A stretch of 64,000 nucleotides of DNA from Mesorhizobium sp. (GTDB lineage Bacteria > Pseudomonadota > Alphaproteobacteria > Rhizobiales > Rhizobiaceae). Positions 53,490 through 62,098 of the stretch are shown one piece after another (the first letter of the stretch is position 1; the number at the start of each line of letters is the position of its first letter). A program made the position numbers and the translations under genes. The notes beneath the pieces are model-generated. The model was not told where the DNA came from, made no database searches, and saw nothing but the letters and a program-made list of their open reading frames with translations. The stretch is from assembly GCF_004962245.1 (NCBI RefSeq), contig NZ_SUHQ01000016.1, forward strand, positions 62,001-126,000, written 5' to 3'.

Positions 53490-54782
53490 CTACATGTTCA
53501 GCCGTATGGCGACGGAGCGTCCGTGCGCGTCGAGGCCTTCCGCCTTGGCCAGCGCGATGGCCGCGGGCGCCAGCGCCCGCAGCTGCTCCGGTCCGAGCTT
53601 CAGGATCGAGGTGCGCTTGACGAAATCGAGCACCGAAAGCCCGGACGAGAAGCGCGCCGAGCGCGCCGTCGGCAGCACGTGGTTGGAGCCGCCGACATAG
53701 TCGCCGATGGCTTCCGGCGTGTGGCGGCCGAGAAAGACGGCACCGGCGTTGCGCATCCGCGCCAGGAAGGCTTCCGGCTCGTCGATGGCAAGCTCGACAT
53801 GTTCGGCGGCGATGCGATCGACCAGCGGCAGTGCGGCCTCGATTCGGGGAACGAGGATGACGGCGCCGAAGTCGCGCCAGCTCGCCGCCGCCGTCTCGGC
53901 GCGCGGCAGGCCGAGCAACTGGCGTTCGACCGCCTGTTCGACCGCTTCGCCGAAGGCGGGATCGTCGGTGATCAGGATCGACTGCGCCGACACGTCATGC
54001 TCGGCCTGGGCGAGCAGGTCGGCGGCGATCCAGTCGGGATCGTTGCCGCCGTCGGCCACGACAAGCACTTCCGAAGGCCCGGCGATCATGTCGATGCCGA
54101 CCGTGCCGAAGACCTGGCGCTTGGCCGCGGCGACATAGGCATTGCCGGGGCCGACGATCTTGGCGACGGGCTTTATCGTCTCGGTTCCATAGGCGAGCGC
54201 CGCGATCGCCTGCGCGCCGCCGATGCGGTAGATCTCGGATATGCCGGTCAGATCCGCCGCCACGAGCACCAGCGGATTGATGATGCCGCCGGGCGCGGGC
54301 ACCGCCATGACGATGCGCTCGACGCCGGCGACCTTGGCCGGCACGGCGCTCATCAGCACCGAGCTTGGATAGCTCGCCGTGCCGCCCGGCACATAAAGCC
54401 CGACCGCCTCGATCGCCGTCCAGCGCGAGCCGAGCTCGACCCCGGCGGCGTCCGTATAGCGGTCGTCCTTCGGCCGCTGCCGCTCATGATGGGAACGGAT
54501 GCGGTCACGGGCGAATTTTAGCGCCTCGATGGTTTGCGGGTCGGCGGCGTCGTAGGCCCTGGCGATGTCGTCCTGCGACACGGCCATGCCGAGCTCTTTC
54601 AGATCGGCCTGTTCGAATTTCCGCGTATAGTCGATGAGCGCCGCGTCACCCTCGGCGCGCACCCGCGCGATGATCGCGCGCACCACGGCGTCGACATCGG
54701 CCGAGGCCTCCCGCTTGGTCAAAAGGAAGGCGGCAAAACGCTGCTCGAAATCGGCGTCGGACAGACGAAGCGTGATGGCCAT
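53490..54782 (-). CDS. hisD: Histidinol dehydrogenase
   Basis: 430 residues from ATG 54782; the longer frame to 54872 is not needed. Last two steps of histidine synthesis (histidinol to histidine, NAD-dependent, zinc). Motifs: GLYVPGGTASYPSSVLMSAV, GPGNAYVAAAKRQVFGTVGI, DMIAGPSEVLVVAD, AEHDVSAQSILIT, and EHVELAI. Zinc ligands lie in the Gln/His of the AEHD block and the late His. Ten nt after the DUF2948 gene. Confidence 0.97.
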   Translation of the reverse strand: MAITLRLSDADFEQRFAAFLLTKREASADVDAVVRAIIARVRAEGDAALIDYTRKFEQADLKELGMAVSQDDIARAYDAADPQTIEALKFARDRIRSHHERQRPKDDRYTDAAGVELGSRWTAIEAVGLYVPGGTASYPSSVLMSAVPAKVAGVERIVMAVPAPGGIINPLVLVAADLTGISEIYRIGGAQAIAALAYGTETIKPVAKIVGPGNAYVAAAKRQVFGTVGIDMIAGPSEVLVVADGGNDPDWIAADLLAQAEHDVSAQSILITDDPAFGEAVEQAVERQLLGLPRAETAAASWRDFGAVILVPRIEAALPLVDRIAAEHVELAIDEPEAFLARMRNAGAVFLGRHTPEAIGDYVGGSNHVLPTARSARFSSGLSVLDFVKRTSILKLGPEQLRALAPAAIALAKAEGLDAHGRSVAIRLNM

Positions 54783-54792
54783 CTTGTGTTGC

Positions 54793-55227
54793 TCAGGCTC
54801 TGTGGAAGGGGCGCGACGTCGCTTCCCAGGCGCCGCCGATGTCAGCGAGCCGCGCCTCGATGCATTCGACATCGAGCATGATCGCGCCGCCGCCAGAAAA
54901 GATCAGCTCTATGATGCCGGCGGGCTTGTCGAGCGCGACGAAGCTGATCGCCAGCAGGGAGAGGACCTCATCAGGCTTGTCGCGGGCAATGCCGCTGGTC
55001 TTGGCGCCCAGAACCCGGTCGAAATGCAGTACGCTTTGCCGCCGCTCATTGTGCTGGCGGAACAGGCCGGATTTCGCTTCCCAGACGAAGCGGTTCATGG
55101 TCAGCACGAAGCGTTTGGTCGCCGGCACGTATTCGAGGTCGCCGACCTTCAGCACGGCGTCCTGGACATGAGCCGAGAGGATGCTCAGATCCTGATCGTC
55201 GAGCGCGACAAGCTTGAGAGCGTTCAT
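54793..55227 (-). CDS. DUF2948 family protein
   Basis: 144 residues from ATG 55227; the open frame continues to 55314 but starts with this Met in relatives. KLVALDDQDLSILSAHVQDA then VLKVGDLEY, RFVLTMNRFVWE and the C-terminal LDVECIEARLADIGGAWEAT. Unknown function, conserved upstream of hisD in Rhizobiales. Confidence 0.9.
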   Translation of the reverse strand: MNALKLVALDDQDLSILSAHVQDAVLKVGDLEYVPATKRFVLTMNRFVWEAKSGLFRQHNERRQSVLHFDRVLGAKTSGIARDKPDEVLSLLAISFVALDKPAGIIELIFSGGGAIMLDVECIEARLADIGGAWEATSRPFHRA

Positions 55228-55342
55228 GCGGATTTCGCACCTGCGAAGGTTTACAATCGGCTTTCTGTTAGGCGGTCTTGGCGATCCGTGCAACCGCGCC
55301 ACGGATCCTGCCAAGGCAATCGCTTAAGGCTTGCGCTGCCCC

Positions 55343-55391
55343 TCATCGCCCTGCCGGGCACTTCTCCCCGTGAGGGACGGGGAGAAGGGGC
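55343..55391. repeat. Intergenic hairpin repeat
   Basis: CTTCTCCCCGT-GAGGG-ACGGGGAGAAG (55361-55387) is a perfect 11-bp stem inside the phrase CATCGCCCTGCCGGGCA...GAAGGGG. I recognise this as a common dispersed element in Mesorhizobium and Brucella intergenic regions. It lies between murA and DUF2948. Confidence 0.65.
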
Positions 55392-55431
55392 TTGGCCACA
55401 ACGCTGGCGATCCCTCTCTTGCCGATTTCGC

Positions 55432-56724
55432 CTAAGCCGAAATCCGCTCGATCACCGCGCCGCAGCCGGACAGCTTTTCTTCCAGCCGCTCGAAGCCGCG
55501 GTCGAGATGGTAGACGCGGTTGACCGTGGTCTCGCCTTCGGCCGCCAGGCCGGCGATGACCAGCGACACCGAAGCGCGAAGATCGGTCGCCATGACCGGC
55601 GCGCCCTTCAGCTTCGCCACGCCGTCGACGATCGCCGTCTGCCCGGAAAGCGTGATGTGGGCGCCGAGCCGGGCGAGTTCCTGGACGTGCATGAAGCGGT
55701 TTTCGAAGATCGTCTCGGTGATGCGCGACTTGCCCTTGGCCATGGTCATCAGGCCCATGAACTGCGCCTGCAGGTCGGTCGGGAATGCCGGGAACGGCGC
55801 CGTCGCCACGTCGACCGGCGCAATGCCGGCGCCGTTGCGCCTGACGCGGATGCCGGAATTGGTCGGCGTGATCTCCGCACCCGTCTGGGCAATTACGTCG
55901 AGCGCCGTCTGTAACAGGTCGGCCCGCGCGCCTTCGAGCATAACGTCGCCGCCGGTCATGGCGACGGCCATCGCATAGGTGCCGGTCTCGATGCGGTCGG
56001 GTATCACCCGGACACGCGCGCCTGACAGCGCTTCGACGCCGTCGATGGTGATTGTCGAGGTGCCGGCGCCGTAAATCTTCGCACCCATCGCGTTGAGGCA
56101 ATCGGCAAGGTTGACGATCTCGGGCTCGCGGGCGGCGTTTTCGAGCACCGTCTCGCCCTTGGCCAGCGACGCCGCCATCATCAGCACATGGGTGGCGCCG
56201 ACCGACACTTTCGGGAAGACGTAGCGGTTGCCGACAAGCCGGCCGTTCCTGGTCTTAGCGATGACATAACCGGTGTCGACGTCGATATCGGCGCCCAGCG
56301 CCTGAAGGCCCTCCAGGAAAAGATCGACCGGGCGCGTGCCGATGGCGCAGCCACCCGGCAGCGACACCTTGGCCTCGCCCATGCGGGCAAGCAGCGGGCC
56401 GATCACCCAGAAGGACGCGCGCATCTTCGACACCAGCTCGTAGGGTGCCGTGGTGTCGACGATGTTGCGGGCGGAAAAAGTGATGGTGCGCGAATAGCCC
56501 TCTTGCTGCTTTTCGCGGCGGCCATTGACCGAATAATCGACGCCATGATTGCCGAGGATGCGGATCAACTGCTCGACATCGGCCAGATGCGGCACGTTTT
56601 CGAGCGTCAGCGTGTCGTCGGTCAACAGCGAGGCGATCATCAGCGGCAGTGCTGCATTCTTCGCGCCCGAGATCGGGATGCTTCCGGCAAGCTTGTTGCC
56701 GCCGACAATTCTGATGCGATCCAT
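55432..56724 (-). CDS. murA: UDP-N-acetylglucosamine 1-carboxyvinyltransferase
   Basis: 430 residues. First committed step of peptidoglycan synthesis (enolpyruvyl transfer to UDP-GlcNAc). Motifs: GGNKLAGSIPISGAKNAALP (KN pair), the active-site loop SLPGGCAIGTRPVDLFLEGL with catalytic Cys, and late VYHLDRGFERLEEKLSGCGA. Head of the leftward cluster ending at yacG. Confidence 0.98.
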   Translation of the reverse strand: MDRIRIVGGNKLAGSIPISGAKNAALPLMIASLLTDDTLTLENVPHLADVEQLIRILGNHGVDYSVNGRREKQQEGYSRTITFSARNIVDTTAPYELVSKMRASFWVIGPLLARMGEAKVSLPGGCAIGTRPVDLFLEGLQALGADIDVDTGYVIAKTRNGRLVGNRYVFPKVSVGATHVLMMAASLAKGETVLENAAREPEIVNLADCLNAMGAKIYGAGTSTITIDGVEALSGARVRVIPDRIETGTYAMAVAMTGGDVMLEGARADLLQTALDVIAQTGAEITPTNSGIRVRRNGAGIAPVDVATAPFPAFPTDLQAQFMGLMTMAKGKSRITETIFENRFMHVQELARLGAHITLSGQTAIVDGVAKLKGAPVMATDLRASVSLVIAGLAAEGETTVNRVYHLDRGFERLEEKLSGCGAVIERISA

Positions 56725-56855
56725 TTGAAGAACGTCCCCTCGGCCGAAAGGCCGGTTTTCAATCGGTTGAGTCTGTTGTGGCCCATCTAGACCATTGGCC
56801 GGCTTGGTTCAAGAAACAGGATTCCCGCTCCCTGGGCCAAGCCTGTTGATATAGG

Positions 56856-57074
56856 TCAATCCTTTTGCGTTTCCCTCAAGGCGCCGAGCCCGTCCGGCCG
56901 CTTGTCGGCGTCGCCAGCGCGCCGTTTGTCGGCGTCGCCAGCGCGCCGGGAGCGCGACTGCGCCTTGCGCTTCTGCAGATTGGCGCGCAATTGCTCGGCG
57001 AGCCGGGTCTTGCGGTCGACAACGCGCTTTTTCGATTCGTCCCCCTTGTCGGGTGGAATTGTCTTGTCGTTCAT
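56856..57074 (-). CDS. Small basic coiled protein of unknown function
   Basis: 72 residues, highly charged: DRKTRLAEQLRANLQKRKAQ then SRSRRAGDADKRRAGDADKR. A 24-bp tandem duplication (56902-56949) encodes RRAGDADK twice. A short helical protein of the kind found next to murA in rhizobia; no function known. Confidence 0.7.
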   Translation of the reverse strand: MNDKTIPPDKGDESKKRVVDRKTRLAEQLRANLQKRKAQSRSRRAGDADKRRAGDADKRPDGLGALRETQKD

Positions 57075-57223
57075 GGTCCTCGTCCCGGCTGGCGACCAGC
57101 CAGCCCGCTATTCAGGGATAGCCAACATTGTGGCGCCGCCATGTCCGCAAAACCGTCTGGCACGGGCTTTCACACACGGCTTGCGCTTACCGGTTCGATA
57201 TGGCAGAAGCCCCGCCATCGGCG

Positions 57224-57298
<75 letters not shown>

Positions 57299-57364
57299 GT
57301 TTATCCCCTTGGAACACCACTGGCGCAGGTCGTTCTAGACTTGTGGAGGCGATCCGCTCAGGCG

Positions 57365-57838
57365 TCACGCACTCCGGCTGAAAACCCGGTCGGCCAACCG
57401 ATCAAACGAGAAAGCACCGGCGCCACGGGCCAGCACCAGCGACAGTAGCGACGCCCACTGCAGGTGTTCGGCCCAATTCTCGGGGAAGACGAAGATCTGA
57501 ATAACCGCCACGACCCCGAGCAGCATCAGCGCGCCGAGACGCGAGAACAGCCCTAGGAAAAGCAGCACCGAGCCAGTGAGTTCAGCGGCCGTCGCCAGGG
57601 GCGCGGCGATTGTCGGGTCGACGAAGGGCAGATTGTATTCGTTGGCGAACAACTGCACCGTTACCGGCCATGATGCCAGTTTCGTTTGTGCGGACTGCCA
57701 GAAGACATGCGCGACCGCGATGCGGGCGGCGAGTTGGACGATTGACAACGATATGTGCTCTGGCAGTTTGAGGGCACGCCTGTAGAGGCCGATAGGCCCA
57801 GTCGAGGTGGATGAGGAATATTCTCGTATCGCGGTCAT
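57365..57838 (-). CDS. DoxX-family membrane protein (bufferin operon)
   Basis: 157 residues from ATG 57838; GGAG precedes at good spacing and the start lies two nt after the stop of the upstream gene. DoxX features: AARIAVAHVFWQSAQTKLAS, AAELTGSVLLFLGLFSRLGA and IFVFPENWAEHLQWA. Four membrane segments. DoxX-type proteins are regular fourth members of DUF2282-DUF692-DUF2063 operons (BufD/HvfD-like). Confidence 0.88.
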   Translation of the reverse strand: MTAIREYSSSTSTGPIGLYRRALKLPEHISLSIVQLAARIAVAHVFWQSAQTKLASWPVTVQLFANEYNLPFVDPTIAAPLATAAELTGSVLLFLGLFSRLGALMLLGVVAVIQIFVFPENWAEHLQWASLLSLVLARGAGAFSFDRLADRVFSRSA

Positions 57839-57840
57839 GA

Positions 57841-58635
57841 CTATCTCCATCGGTTTGAGAGGGGATGCGCCGGAATCCGCACATCCGTGACGAGCCCGTC
57901 GCCGAACAGACGCACGAGCGCGGACAAGAGATCGAACGCCGGATCGAGAGCGAGGGCGCGGGCTGTGGCGTGTTCCAGGCCGAGGCCGTGCTTCAGCGAA
58001 TGTCTAAACGCGAAATTGGCGCGATCGAGAAGAACCAGGCGGACGCTCTCACCGGACCGCCACAACGCCACGCGTTCAGGACGCCTTGTCCAGGCGCTGT
58101 GCTGGTCGACCGCCGTCTCCGGCTGATGCGCCATCCATACGGACAGGATCGACCAGTGCGAAACGATCAGCCGCAGGGATGGCTGCAGCAGGATATCGGG
58201 CGAAGGCCCCAGATCGGTGTTGTCATATTCCGCGAGGGTACGAGACGGCAGCGAAGCCGCGTCGAGGACTTCGGCAATGGCCCATTCGAGCCGCGCCGTT
58301 TCGGCTACGACCGGCATATCGGAAAGCGTGTCGATCGTCTTCAGAAAGCGGGGGAAGCCGGCGCCATAGCGCGCAAGCCGCGACTCCACCGGCGGATGCC
58401 ATCGAATGAACTCGCTCGCCACGAAACGGAAGAAGCGTTCATCGACAAGGCGAACCGTGACTGGAAAGACCGCCATCAGCACCGCGGTAAGCGAACTGCG
58501 GGTATTGTTCTGGTAGATACGCAGGCGGGCCAATGGATCGGCCTTGCCGGCGGTTAGCATTTTCGCGGTGACCGCTGGTTCCATCGCCAGCACCGATCGC
58601 GCCATGGTGGTCTGCAGGTGTTCAAGCGGCAGCAT
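57841..58635 (-). CDS. BufC/HvfC-like protein (DUF2063)
   Basis: 264 residues. N-terminal DUF2063 pattern: RLRIYQNNTRSSLTAVLMAV then FPVTVRLVDERFF, SEFIRWHPPVESRLARYGAG and ETARLEWAIAEVLDA. It overlaps the MNIO gene by 14 nt. These proteins act with the MNIO enzyme to recruit the precursor peptide. Co-transcribed with genes on both sides. Confidence 0.88.
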   Translation of the reverse strand: MLPLEHLQTTMARSVLAMEPAVTAKMLTAGKADPLARLRIYQNNTRSSLTAVLMAVFPVTVRLVDERFFRFVASEFIRWHPPVESRLARYGAGFPRFLKTIDTLSDMPVVAETARLEWAIAEVLDAASLPSRTLAEYDNTDLGPSPDILLQPSLRLIVSHWSILSVWMAHQPETAVDQHSAWTRRPERVALWRSGESVRLVLLDRANFAFRHSLKHGLGLEHATARALALDPAFDLLSALVRLFGDGLVTDVRIPAHPLSNRWR

Positions 58636-59653
58636 GGTATCCTCCCTCTACTGGCGGCATCGCCGCAGGCATGGCTTGTCCAGCTTTGACGGCAGCAAAT
58701 GCCGCAAGCACGGGCATGCCGCTCCTCATGTCACTTTCGAAGGAAAGCAGCGTGGATATCGGCCGGGGCTTGGCTGTCGCAGCTTGTCTCGCGGCCTGCT
58801 TGCGGTTGAACATGATCGAAGCGGACAGCATGTCGGCCCACATGGCTTCGCCAAGCAGCACATCGAGAACAGGGACATCGGTATCCCATTCGATCAGGGT
58901 GGGGCGCGGTCCAAGCCGGCTTATGGCGTGATGGTATAGCGTCCAGACGACCGGCGGCACGCGCGAGCCATGATCGTCGATGAGCACCGTGTCGGCCCCG
59001 ACCTGATTAATCGCATGGCCAGCAAGGTGGATCTCGCCAATAGAATCGGCAGGCAGTGCATCGATGAAGGCTCTTGCGTCATATTGGAGGTTGTGCGCCG
59101 AGACGTGGACGTTGTTCACATCCAGGAGCAGGCCACAGCCGGTCTTCGCGACGAGCTCGGTCAGGAATTCCGCCTCGTTCACCGACGAGTCCGCAAAGGC
59201 CAGATAGGCCGAGAGGTTCTCGATGAGAACCTGCCGCTTCAGCGTGTCCTGGACGGTTTCGACATTGCGCGCCACGATCGCCAGCGCCTCTTCATCGTAA
59301 CGCAGCGGCAGCAGGTCGTTGAGATAGGCGCCGTCGGCTACGCTCCAGGCGAGATGCTCCGAGACGAGATCTGGTTGAAAGCGCTCGCAGACCTTGCGCA
59401 GCCGCTCCAGATGATCGCGGTCCAATCCCTGTGCACTGCCCAGCGACAGGCCAACGCCATGCACCGACAGCGGATAGATATGGCGCAGCCGTTCCAGCGC
59501 CTCGACGCCGGCGCCGTCTCCCATGTAGTTCTCGGCATGCACTTCGAGCCAGCCAGCGGCGGGCCTGCGGGTCAGCATCTCGCTGATGTGAGGAGAGCGA
59601 AGACCGATGCCCGCGGTTGCGGGGATCGCGAGGGCTTGAAACGCACGGGACAT
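58622..59653 (-). CDS. MNIO-family enzyme BufB/HvfB (DUF692)
   Basis: 343 residues from ATG 59653 with GGAG seven nt upstream. DUF692 pattern: GIGLRSPHISEMLTRRPAAG then WLEVHAENYMG, YPLSVHGVGLSLGSA, LVSEHLAWS, LLLDVNNVHVSAHN and GEIHLAGHA. The His/Asp/Glu/Asn ligands of the multinuclear iron site are present. Members modify cysteines of precursor peptides into copper-binding groups. C-terminal 40 residues are extra and low complexity. Confidence 0.92.
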   Translation of the reverse strand: MSRAFQALAIPATAGIGLRSPHISEMLTRRPAAGWLEVHAENYMGDGAGVEALERLRHIYPLSVHGVGLSLGSAQGLDRDHLERLRKVCERFQPDLVSEHLAWSVADGAYLNDLLPLRYDEEALAIVARNVETVQDTLKRQVLIENLSAYLAFADSSVNEAEFLTELVAKTGCGLLLDVNNVHVSAHNLQYDARAFIDALPADSIGEIHLAGHAINQVGADTVLIDDHGSRVPPVVWTLYHHAISRLGPRPTLIEWDTDVPVLDVLLGEAMWADMLSASIMFNRKQAARQAATAKPRPISTLLSFESDMRSGMPVLAAFAAVKAGQAMPAAMPPVEGGYHAAA

Positions 59654-59697
59654 CGGTCTGCTCCATTCCAAAGGGGTCGGCTCGAAGTCTGGATCGC

Positions 59698-59967
59698 TCA
59701 GGCTTTCGGCTTGTCGCTGCCGCCGGGGATCTTGGCGCAGCTACCGGCAGGCAGGTAAAGCCAGGCATCCGGCTGGTTGTCGGCGGTCGAGGTGCCGGCG
59801 CAGGAATGCGTCGCAGTCTGGCAGTCGTTCTGGCCGGCCTTGACGACGCCGTAGCACTTCTCGAAGGCGAAGCTGGGCTGGGCGGCGGGGCCGCTGTGGG
59901 CGGCCGTGGCGGCCAGCGAAGTGGCGGCAGCGAGAGCCGATCCGATGAGGGTTCTGGTGTTGATCAC
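59698..59967 (-). CDS. BufA1-like precursor (DUF2282 bufferin-type metallophore)
   Basis: 89 residues from GTG 59967, chosen for AGGAG eight nt upstream and for the clean signal peptide (INTRTLIGSALAAATSLAAT). The mature part has four Cys in the family pattern: FEKCYGVVKAGQNDCQTATH then SCAG, ... LPAGSCAKIPGG. Known members are exported and have Cys modified by the MNIO enzyme to bind copper. First gene of the operon, 44 nt before bufB. Confidence 0.88.
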   Translation of the reverse strand: MINTRTLIGSALAAATSLAATAAHSGPAAQPSFAFEKCYGVVKAGQNDCQTATHSCAGTSTADNQPDAWLYLPAGSCAKIPGGSDKPKA

Positions 59968-60111
59968 AGTCGTGTCTCCTGGTTGCGTTTCGAGGGAAAG
60001 ACCGGCGTTTTGGCCTGTCTGCAAGCAGTGTCCCCGATTAGACGGCCGAACTGAAATGCTGTCTCGGCATGGATTTGATACGTGGTCACTATGTTGAAGG
60101 AGGCCCCAAGC

Positions 60112-60143
60112 AAAAAGCCCTCCGGTGGGGAACCGGAGGGCTT
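60112..60143 (-). terminator. Leftward terminator of the patatin-like gene
   Basis: AAGCCCTCCGGT-GGGGA-ACCGGAGGGCTT, a perfect 12-bp stem (60115-60143); reading leftward it is followed by TTTTG. It isolates the patatin-like gene from bufA. Confidence 0.9.
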
Positions 60144-60200
60144 GGCGCCTGCGTTCGTGAATAGGGCGAAGCAGGTGCGGCTAGGCGGGGAGGGAGGCGC

Positions 60201-61067
60201 CTAGATGAATCGATTTTTGCTATCGACGGCGGAGCGTTCGTCCACAAAGAGATGATCGGCCAGAAGCCAATCCTCGGCTCGTTGCCGTCCTCGGTCGCGT
60301 ATGTCGGTCAGCTCACCCCAGTCGGTCCAGGGTCTCGCGAGCAGCGCTGCGCCAGCCCGGTGCCGACCGTCGAAGATGATGTGAATCTGTGCGGGCTTCA
60401 TTGCACCATGACTGGCGGCGGGGCGACATGCCTCGCACGGCGTCATGGACATGGAGGGCTTGCCGGCGATGATGAGCCGATGACCGGCTTCAACCGGCCG
60501 GATCGGTGGCAAAGAAGAAAGGTCGCCGTCGCCCCAATAGGTGTCGCCGTCAATCTCCACGGCCGGGAAGAGGAATGGGACTGTGGCCGCCGCCACGATT
60601 GCGTCGATCGACAATTGATCGCTGGCGAAGATCTTCACAGCATCAGTGCGGGCATTTGAAGCCAGGATGCTGAGTTTCACAGGGCAGCTTTTCTTGCGGA
60701 TCTCCGCAATCTCAATTGACTGTTCCAGAATCGACCTCAGCGGATTGGCTGAATCGGCTGCTAACATCGATGCGTGACTGACGCGTCGCCAGAAGTTGGC
60801 GAGCGCCGTCCGTGCGCCACGCCGACCGCCCAGCGACAGGCCATAGGCCAGAACCGCCGCCTCCATCGCACCGAAACCGGACGCGGTGATGTTGCCGAGC
60901 GAAAGGCCGGACTCATCCAGCAAGCGGTCGAGCACGCCCCAGACAAATGCGCCGTGTGCGTCGCTTGTCAGGACAATGTCGATGAGTTGCCGGTCGTCGG
61001 TAGCAGCTCTTCCGCCGGCTACGACTGCTTGGTCGGTTTCGGTTCTGGTTCCGGTCTGGACATGCAT
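60201..61067 (-). CDS. Patatin-like protein with lost catalytic residues (pseudoenzyme)
   Basis: 288 residues from ATG 61067, ribosome site GGAG. Aligns with patatin-like phospholipases by DAHGAFVWGVLDRLLDESGL, GFGAMEAAVLAYGLSLGGRR and DTYWGDGDLSSLPPI. The oxyanion glycines are lost (LTSDAHGAF for GGGAHGAF). The serine box is ASGFGAM where G-x-S-x-G is expected, with Gly64 at the nucleophile position, and the DGG motif is DGD. Lipase activity is therefore unlikely. Could act as a binding or regulatory protein. Alone in its transcript. Confidence 0.85.
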   Translation of the reverse strand: MHVQTGTRTETDQAVVAGGRAATDDRQLIDIVLTSDAHGAFVWGVLDRLLDESGLSLGNITASGFGAMEAAVLAYGLSLGGRRGARTALANFWRRVSHASMLAADSANPLRSILEQSIEIAEIRKKSCPVKLSILASNARTDAVKIFASDQLSIDAIVAAATVPFLFPAVEIDGDTYWGDGDLSSLPPIRPVEAGHRLIIAGKPSMSMTPCEACRPAASHGAMKPAQIHIIFDGRHRAGAALLARPWTDWGELTDIRDRGRQRAEDWLLADHLFVDERSAVDSKNRFI

Positions 61068-61584
61068 CTTTCAGTCTCCATCCCAAAACGCCAGCCAGGG
61101 CGTTTGACGAAGAGACTGCCGCATCATCTCCTGTTGGCGAAATGCCAAGGTGGCATGAACTTCATAGGCGGATTGCATTGGCTGCAATCGCTGCGCGGCG
61201 GAAGCTTTATCGACATTCTATTCGGCCGCCGGGATGAAGACGATGAAGCCAATGCCCGAGCTCAAGAAGGCCTGATTCACGATGCCAGGGCATGATCGGG
61301 TCACAACGACCAAGGCTTGCAACGACCCGGCAATGAGCAGGCGCCATGCCGCATTCTGCGCAAACATCCTGGCTTTGGGCGGTGTCAATTGACCGTTATT
61401 CCGCCAGGCATCCGCGGGACGCAGAACCGGCATAAACTCCATGCTCAGATGGCATTGGCAAGGTGGCGGTCGATTACAGCAAAGTTTCGTCTCGGCAAGC
61501 AGGAACCGCAGGTTTTTGATTGCTGCCGATCATTACCACGGCCGTCGATGGGACGATCGCTCAACCTCAGAGAAGGACAAAACC
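61068..61584. other. 517-bp intergenic stretch, no gene seen
   Basis: Divergent gap between the patatin-like gene and the small secreted gene; both promoters must be here. A 74-codon leftward frame (61218-61442) has a hydrophobic stretch but no ribosome site or family likeness. Confidence 0.4.
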
Positions 61585-61860
61585 ATGAATATCAAAGCTA
61601 TCTGCCTCGGCGCCTTTGCGCTTTCCGTTCTCGGCAGCGTCGCATTTGCCGGCGCACTGGATTCACCGTCCAACATGCAGCCGTTCTACACCGATGCGAG
61701 CATGAAGACGATGAAGTCGGATACAGAGTTCAAAGCAGCCTGGAATGCGATGTCGCAGGACAAGCGGAACGCGACGAAGAAGGAATGCAACGACGCGGCG
61801 ATGAGCAAGCCGTATGCCGAGTTTTGCGTCAAAGTCCATCAGCTTGGCGGCAACAGCTAA
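61585..61860 (+). CDS. Small secreted protein of unknown function
   Basis: 91 residues, AGAAGGA upstream. Signal peptide MNIKAICLGAFALSVLGSVA (cleaved near AFA-G). The mature part, about 68 residues, has two cysteines (KKECNDA, EFCVKVHQ), likely one disulfide, in a helical Lys-rich chain. A second in-frame Met follows the signal. No family recognised. Strong terminator downstream. Confidence 0.8.
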   Translation: MNIKAICLGAFALSVLGSVAFAGALDSPSNMQPFYTDASMKTMKSDTEFKAAWNAMSQDKRNATKKECNDAAMSKPYAEFCVKVHQLGGNS

Positions 61861-61886
61861 ACGCCGCTTGGCCTTGTCGCTGCAGT

Positions 61887-61926
61887 AAAAGCACGATGGC
61901 GAGCAAAGGCTCGCCATCATGCTTTT
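61887..61926 (+). terminator. Terminator of the small secreted gene
   Basis: AAAAGCACGATGGCGAGC pairs with GCTCGCCATCATGCTTTT with a single mismatch over 18 bp and a four-base loop. Confidence 0.9.
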
Positions 61927-62098
61927 AGGTCAGCCTGAGCGGAGCTCTAGCCGTAGCGGACAATCCGCGCCTTGACTTCAGACAGCATCATGACGCGCCG
62001 CTATCGACTTTATAGCGGCAGTGCATTGGCACGACGGGACGCTTTGCGGCAGGGTTCGAAGCCAGCACATGAACCGTATGCAGTTCGGGGACATCGGC

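Noticed and set aside
61218..61442. 74-codon leftward frame with a hydrophobic stretch
   Set aside because: No ribosome site, no recognisable family, and it lies in a divergent promoter gap.
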